64,000 nucleotides of DNA from Algoriphagus marinus (GTDB taxonomy: Bacteria; Bacteroidota; Bacteroidia; Cytophagales; Cyclobacteriaceae). The stretch lies in NCBI RefSeq assembly GCF_001936475.1, contig NZ_MSPQ01000001.1, forward strand, positions 186,001-250,000, read 5' to 3'. A model generated the notes under the pieces. The model did not search any database, was not told the DNA's origin, and worked only from the letters and a program-made list of their open reading frames with translations. The position numbers and the translations under genes were made by a program. This document shows positions 61,542 through 64,000 of this stretch, one piece after another (within the stretch, counting starts at the first letter, position 1; every line of letters starts with the position of its first letter).

Positions 61542-63569
61542 GTGAAAAAATTATTTCTATATCTTCCGATTCTTCTTTTCGGCTGCGTCCCGGAGCCAGA
61601 TTTTGTAAAGAATCCAAAAGTAGAGCAGTCAGAGAGTGTATATGGCGACTTCAATTTTGCTTTGACAGAAAACCGAACAATCAATCTCAGCTTTACTGAT
61701 CAAAATGGGGCCGCACATCAAGGCATTAAAATCGAATTGAAGCATCCCGATTCAGACCAAGTATTATTTAAAGGAGTGACCAATTCAACCGGTCAATTAG
61801 TTTCAGAAATTTCTTTGCCGACAGCGCTTGATCGAGTGATAATGGAAGCCAATTATATCGGGATTCCAAACCGTTTGATTCTTCCTATTCAGAATAAATC
61901 AATCAAACTTGATTTTAGAGGAGCTGTCAATTTGGACCAAGTGATCTCCTATGAAATTGATCCACGCACAGAAAGTAGCCGACTGACTAATGCGAGAGTC
62001 ACTGCCGGCCCCACTATTAAATATGCAGCAGCCTATGATAATAATGGTGTTCCTGCCAATCTAGAACCCACCTTGGACTATATTTCCGCGAGTGTTTTGC
62101 AAAATATTAATGCATCGCTACCCGAATCTCAACCTGTACCGCAGTTTCATCCGACTTACCTTGCGGATGGGAAAAAGACGACCTTAGATATAGTGGAGCA
62201 AGCGGATGTTTGGTTGACTTTCGTACACGAAGGCGCTGGCTGGAGAAATTCGATTGGGTTCTACACCTATACCACGAGTCAGCCTCCAAGATCACTTAAT
62301 GATATCAGTTCGATTACGGTGCTTTTTCCAAACCTCTCTGCCAAAGGTAGTGGAGGTAATCTAAAATCAGGTCAAAAAGTAAGGTTAGGCCGGTTCGAGC
62401 CAGGAACATCTGTTGGAATAGTACTCCTTGCCAATGGTTGGAATGGATCGGAGGTAAAGGACTTCTATCATACCGTTTTTGCAGATAAAAATTTAAATCC
62501 TGAGCCGGATGCAAAGTTAAAGCAGCATAACGTGTTGCTTTGGGATGAGGAAAATAAACTATTCTTACTTGGTTTTGAAGATGTAAGAAGAGATGATATT
62601 CCATTTAAATGTGATCAGGATTTTAACGATGCTATCCTTTTTGTCTCCTCAAACCCAGTACGAGCCATCAGCACGGTAAACGTAAGTCCGGTAGACAAAC
62701 CAGGCACATTGGATCGGGATGGTGACGGAATCAATGATAACTTGGATGAATATCCTGACGATGCAACCAAAGCTTATGATAGCTATTATCCTTCTGCTAC
62801 CAGCTATGGATCTTTTGCTTTCGAAGACAACTGGCCCGAAATGGGAGATTATGACTTCAATGATTTAGTGGTTGATTACCAATTCCGACACACGCATAAT
62901 AGTGCCAATAAGGTGGTGGAGTTTGAATCAAAATTCAAATTCAGAGCGATTGGAGCAGGATTCAGAAATGGCTTTGGCTTTGGGACTGAGCTTTCCCCGT
63001 CTGATGTAAAAAGTGTAGCAGGTCAGCGCATAGGTCCGAACTTGATCAAAAACAGTGCGAATGGAACAGAGTCTAATCAAACCAAAGCGGTAATCATTGT
63101 CACGGATAATGCACATGAGCTTTTTGGCTCCTATGGATTTGTAAATACTGATCCCAGCGCTCAGGATATTACACCAGTTGAAGTGAAATTGACTATCAAA
63201 TTAAATGCGGCTAAGCTACTTTCAGAAATTGGAGCTGCACCTTATAATCCATTTCTGATTGTTTCTCAGGATAGAGGAAGGGAAGTTCATTTGCCGAGTT
63301 ACAAGCCTACAAGTTTAGCATCTGCAGGTTATTTTGGGACTGCTAATGACAATACCAATCCAGGACAGAACCGATATTATACTTCGAAAACCAGTTTGCC
63401 TTGGGCCATACATATTCCGGAGAGCTTTGATTATCCGAAAGAGAAAACGGACATCCGCGGTGGACATCTACGATTTGATAATTGGGCTAAAAGCACCGGA
63501 TATACCTACATGGACTGGTACCGTCCACAGATTGGCTATCGCGATAATGCCAAGCTCTTCAAAAAATAA
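61542..63569 (+). CDS. LruC-domain lipoprotein
   Basis: 675 residues, GTG start. Lipobox at 'ILLFGC' (Cys about 15). N-terminal carboxypeptidase-regulatory-like beta domain ('GIKIELKHPDSDQVLFKGVTNSTGQ'), a DUF4114-type segment ('GFEDVRRDDIPFKCDQDFNDAILFVSSNP'), a calcium-binding-like 'DRDGDGINDNLDEYPDD', and the LruC domain (from 'SFAFEDNWPEMGDYDFNDLVVDYQF'). Such proteins are surface exposed and often lie next to polysaccharide-export genes, as here. Confidence 0.9.
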   Translation: MKKLFLYLPILLFGCVPEPDFVKNPKVEQSESVYGDFNFALTENRTINLSFTDQNGAAHQGIKIELKHPDSDQVLFKGVTNSTGQLVSEISLPTALDRVIMEANYIGIPNRLILPIQNKSIKLDFRGAVNLDQVISYEIDPRTESSRLTNARVTAGPTIKYAAAYDNNGVPANLEPTLDYISASVLQNINASLPESQPVPQFHPTYLADGKKTTLDIVEQADVWLTFVHEGAGWRNSIGFYTYTTSQPPRSLNDISSITVLFPNLSAKGSGGNLKSGQKVRLGRFEPGTSVGIVLLANGWNGSEVKDFYHTVFADKNLNPEPDAKLKQHNVLLWDEENKLFLLGFEDVRRDDIPFKCDQDFNDAILFVSSNPVRAISTVNVSPVDKPGTLDRDGDGINDNLDEYPDDATKAYDSYYPSATSYGSFAFEDNWPEMGDYDFNDLVVDYQFRHTHNSANKVVEFESKFKFRAIGAGFRNGFGFGTELSPSDVKSVAGQRIGPNLIKNSANGTESNQTKAVIIVTDNAHELFGSYGFVNTDPSAQDITPVEVKLTIKLNAAKLLSEIGAAPYNPFLIVSQDRGREVHLPSYKPTSLASAGYFGTANDNTNPGQNRYYTSKTSLPWAIHIPESFDYPKEKTDIRGGHLRFDNWAKSTGYTYMDWYRPQIGYRDNAKLFKK

Positions 63570-63591
63570 GAATTGAAATACGCCTCACCTC

Positions 63592-63628
63592 AAGACCCTA
63601 GCTGATATAGTTAGGGTCTTTTCTTTTT
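63592..63628 (+). terminator. Terminator after the LruC gene
   Basis: AAGACCCTA / TAGGGTCTT stem, 11-nt loop, T-rich tail. Confidence 0.82.
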
Positions 63629-63682
63629 GAAGTAAATCTTGCAAAAAGGTCTTTTTTTAAGAATAAAAGCACTTTTTCACTA

Positions 63683-63766
63683 ATCGGGGAAAAGTAACTA
63701 CTCATCGGCGAAAGGCTGGCATTCACCTTAATATCCCTTCCAGAAAATGCCTACGGGCTAGTTTTG
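63683..63766 (+). promoter_or_regulatory. Candidate activator sites and promoter of the sugar-transferase operon
   Basis: Direct repeat ATCGGGGAAA (63683-63692) and ATCGGCGAAA (63704-63713), 21 bp apart, i.e. two helical turns. About 45 bp further comes TAGTTTTG (63759-63766), a consensus -7 box without a good -33. A weak -33 with upstream direct repeats is the usual picture of an activator-dependent promoter. Confidence 0.5.
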
Positions 63767-63788
63767 TAACATCTAATTATTACTATCT

Positions 63789-64000
63789 ATGACTGCAAGA
63801 CCAAAAATCCCTTTGGCTAAAAGAAGCTTTGACATCCTTGTCTCAGGAATGCTTTTACTGCTGCTTAGCCCGCTCTTTTTAATCGTTGCGCTATTAATCC
63901 GATTAGAGTCCAAAGGGCCAATTTTCTATTATGCCTATCGGGTCGGAATGAATTACCACACCTTCAAATTCTACAAATTCCGATCTATGCGTACAGACGC
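63789..64000 (+). CDS. Bacterial sugar transferase (initiating glycosyl-1-phosphate transferase), truncated by window end
   Basis: The first 70 residues are visible. 'KRSFDILVSGMLLLLLSPLFLIVALLIRLESKGPIFYYAYRVGMNYHTFKFYKFRSM' is the start of the PF02397 domain: a membrane re-entrant helix with SP motif, then the RxG and KFRSM motifs. It transfers a sugar-1-phosphate to undecaprenyl phosphate and so begins exopolysaccharide or O-antigen synthesis; the rest of the operon is expected downstream. Confidence 0.9.
   Translation, partial: MTARPKIPLAKRSFDILVSGMLLLLLSPLFLIVALLIRLESKGPIFYYAYRVGMNYHTFKFYKFRSMRTD

Overview
The window reads as a stretch of chromosome from a Bacteroidota bacterium, most likely Cytophagales / Cyclobacteriaceae (Algoriphagus-like; genus is inference). 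The basis is: promoters of the TTG-N19-TAnnTTTG type and few Shine-Dalgarno sequences; a SecA that ends in a phylum-type tail instead of the zinc-binding SEC-C motif; a YbeY with the phylum-type GYKDK motif; FecR-like anti-sigma architecture; an LruC-domain protein; and many lipoproteins and TonB C-terminal-domain proteins.

Layout. 1-14 kb: end of a DUF4139 protein, small envelope proteins, a winged-helix regulator with its membrane partner, a DUF1569/VOC pair, two TonB-CTD paralogues, an NlpE-like lipoprotein, then peroxide-stress genes (OxyR; an OhrR-like regulator with Ohr), a Tat-exported Gfo/Idh/MocA oxidoreductase, a quinone oxidoreductase, an M20 dipeptidase and DsbD. A long nested palindrome lies at 14.1 kb. 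14-26 kb: a two-component system, S1/P1 nuclease, M20 amidohydrolase, SPOR-like lipoprotein, SecA, DapF, an exported superoxide dismutase, a MazG-like pyrophosphohydrolase and MscS.

26.2-34.3 kb is the most unusual region. Two nearly identical 293/294-bp direct repeats, each holding tRNA-Gly(GCC) and tRNA-Leu(UAA), bracket a four-gene minus-strand cluster: a membrane-anchored TPR-CHAT peptidase, an ECF sigma factor, a single-pass anti-sigma-like protein and a large lipoprotein. This resembles a CRISPR-free version of the CHAT protease / anti-sigma / sigma logic known from type III-E CRISPR loci. The repeat edges match the predicted start and terminator of the tRNA transcript.

34-43.5 kb: PAS-LuxR regulator, MutS, a SpoU methyltransferase, a four-gene run (SDR, PLP decarboxylase, membrane protein, thioesterase), BstA-like DinB protein and ComF. 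43.5-50.8 kb: a plus-strand run with exonuclease III, an RsbW-like ATPase, YbeY, MnmG, a methyltransferase and an Ig-like lipoprotein. It contains two inverted parS sites just before mnmG and an intergenic region rich in DnaA boxes at 50.37-50.84 kb that is very probably oriC. Gene orientation agrees: mostly minus to the left, all plus to the right.

50.8-60 kb: fatty-acid degradation (acyl-CoA ligase, MarR regulator, FadN-type HAD/ECH fusion, thiolase, acyl-CoA dehydrogenase), with a 23S-rRNA-IVP-like four-helix-bundle gene inserted in the operon. 60.7-64 kb: a 37-residue basic protein, a stand-alone receiver protein, an LruC lipoprotein, and the start of a sugar transferase that probably opens an exopolysaccharide operon. 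A 61-nt element of fixed length occurs three times, twice before the fad operon and once before the receiver gene. It can be read as a short peptide family or as a structured leader RNA, and I do not recognise it.
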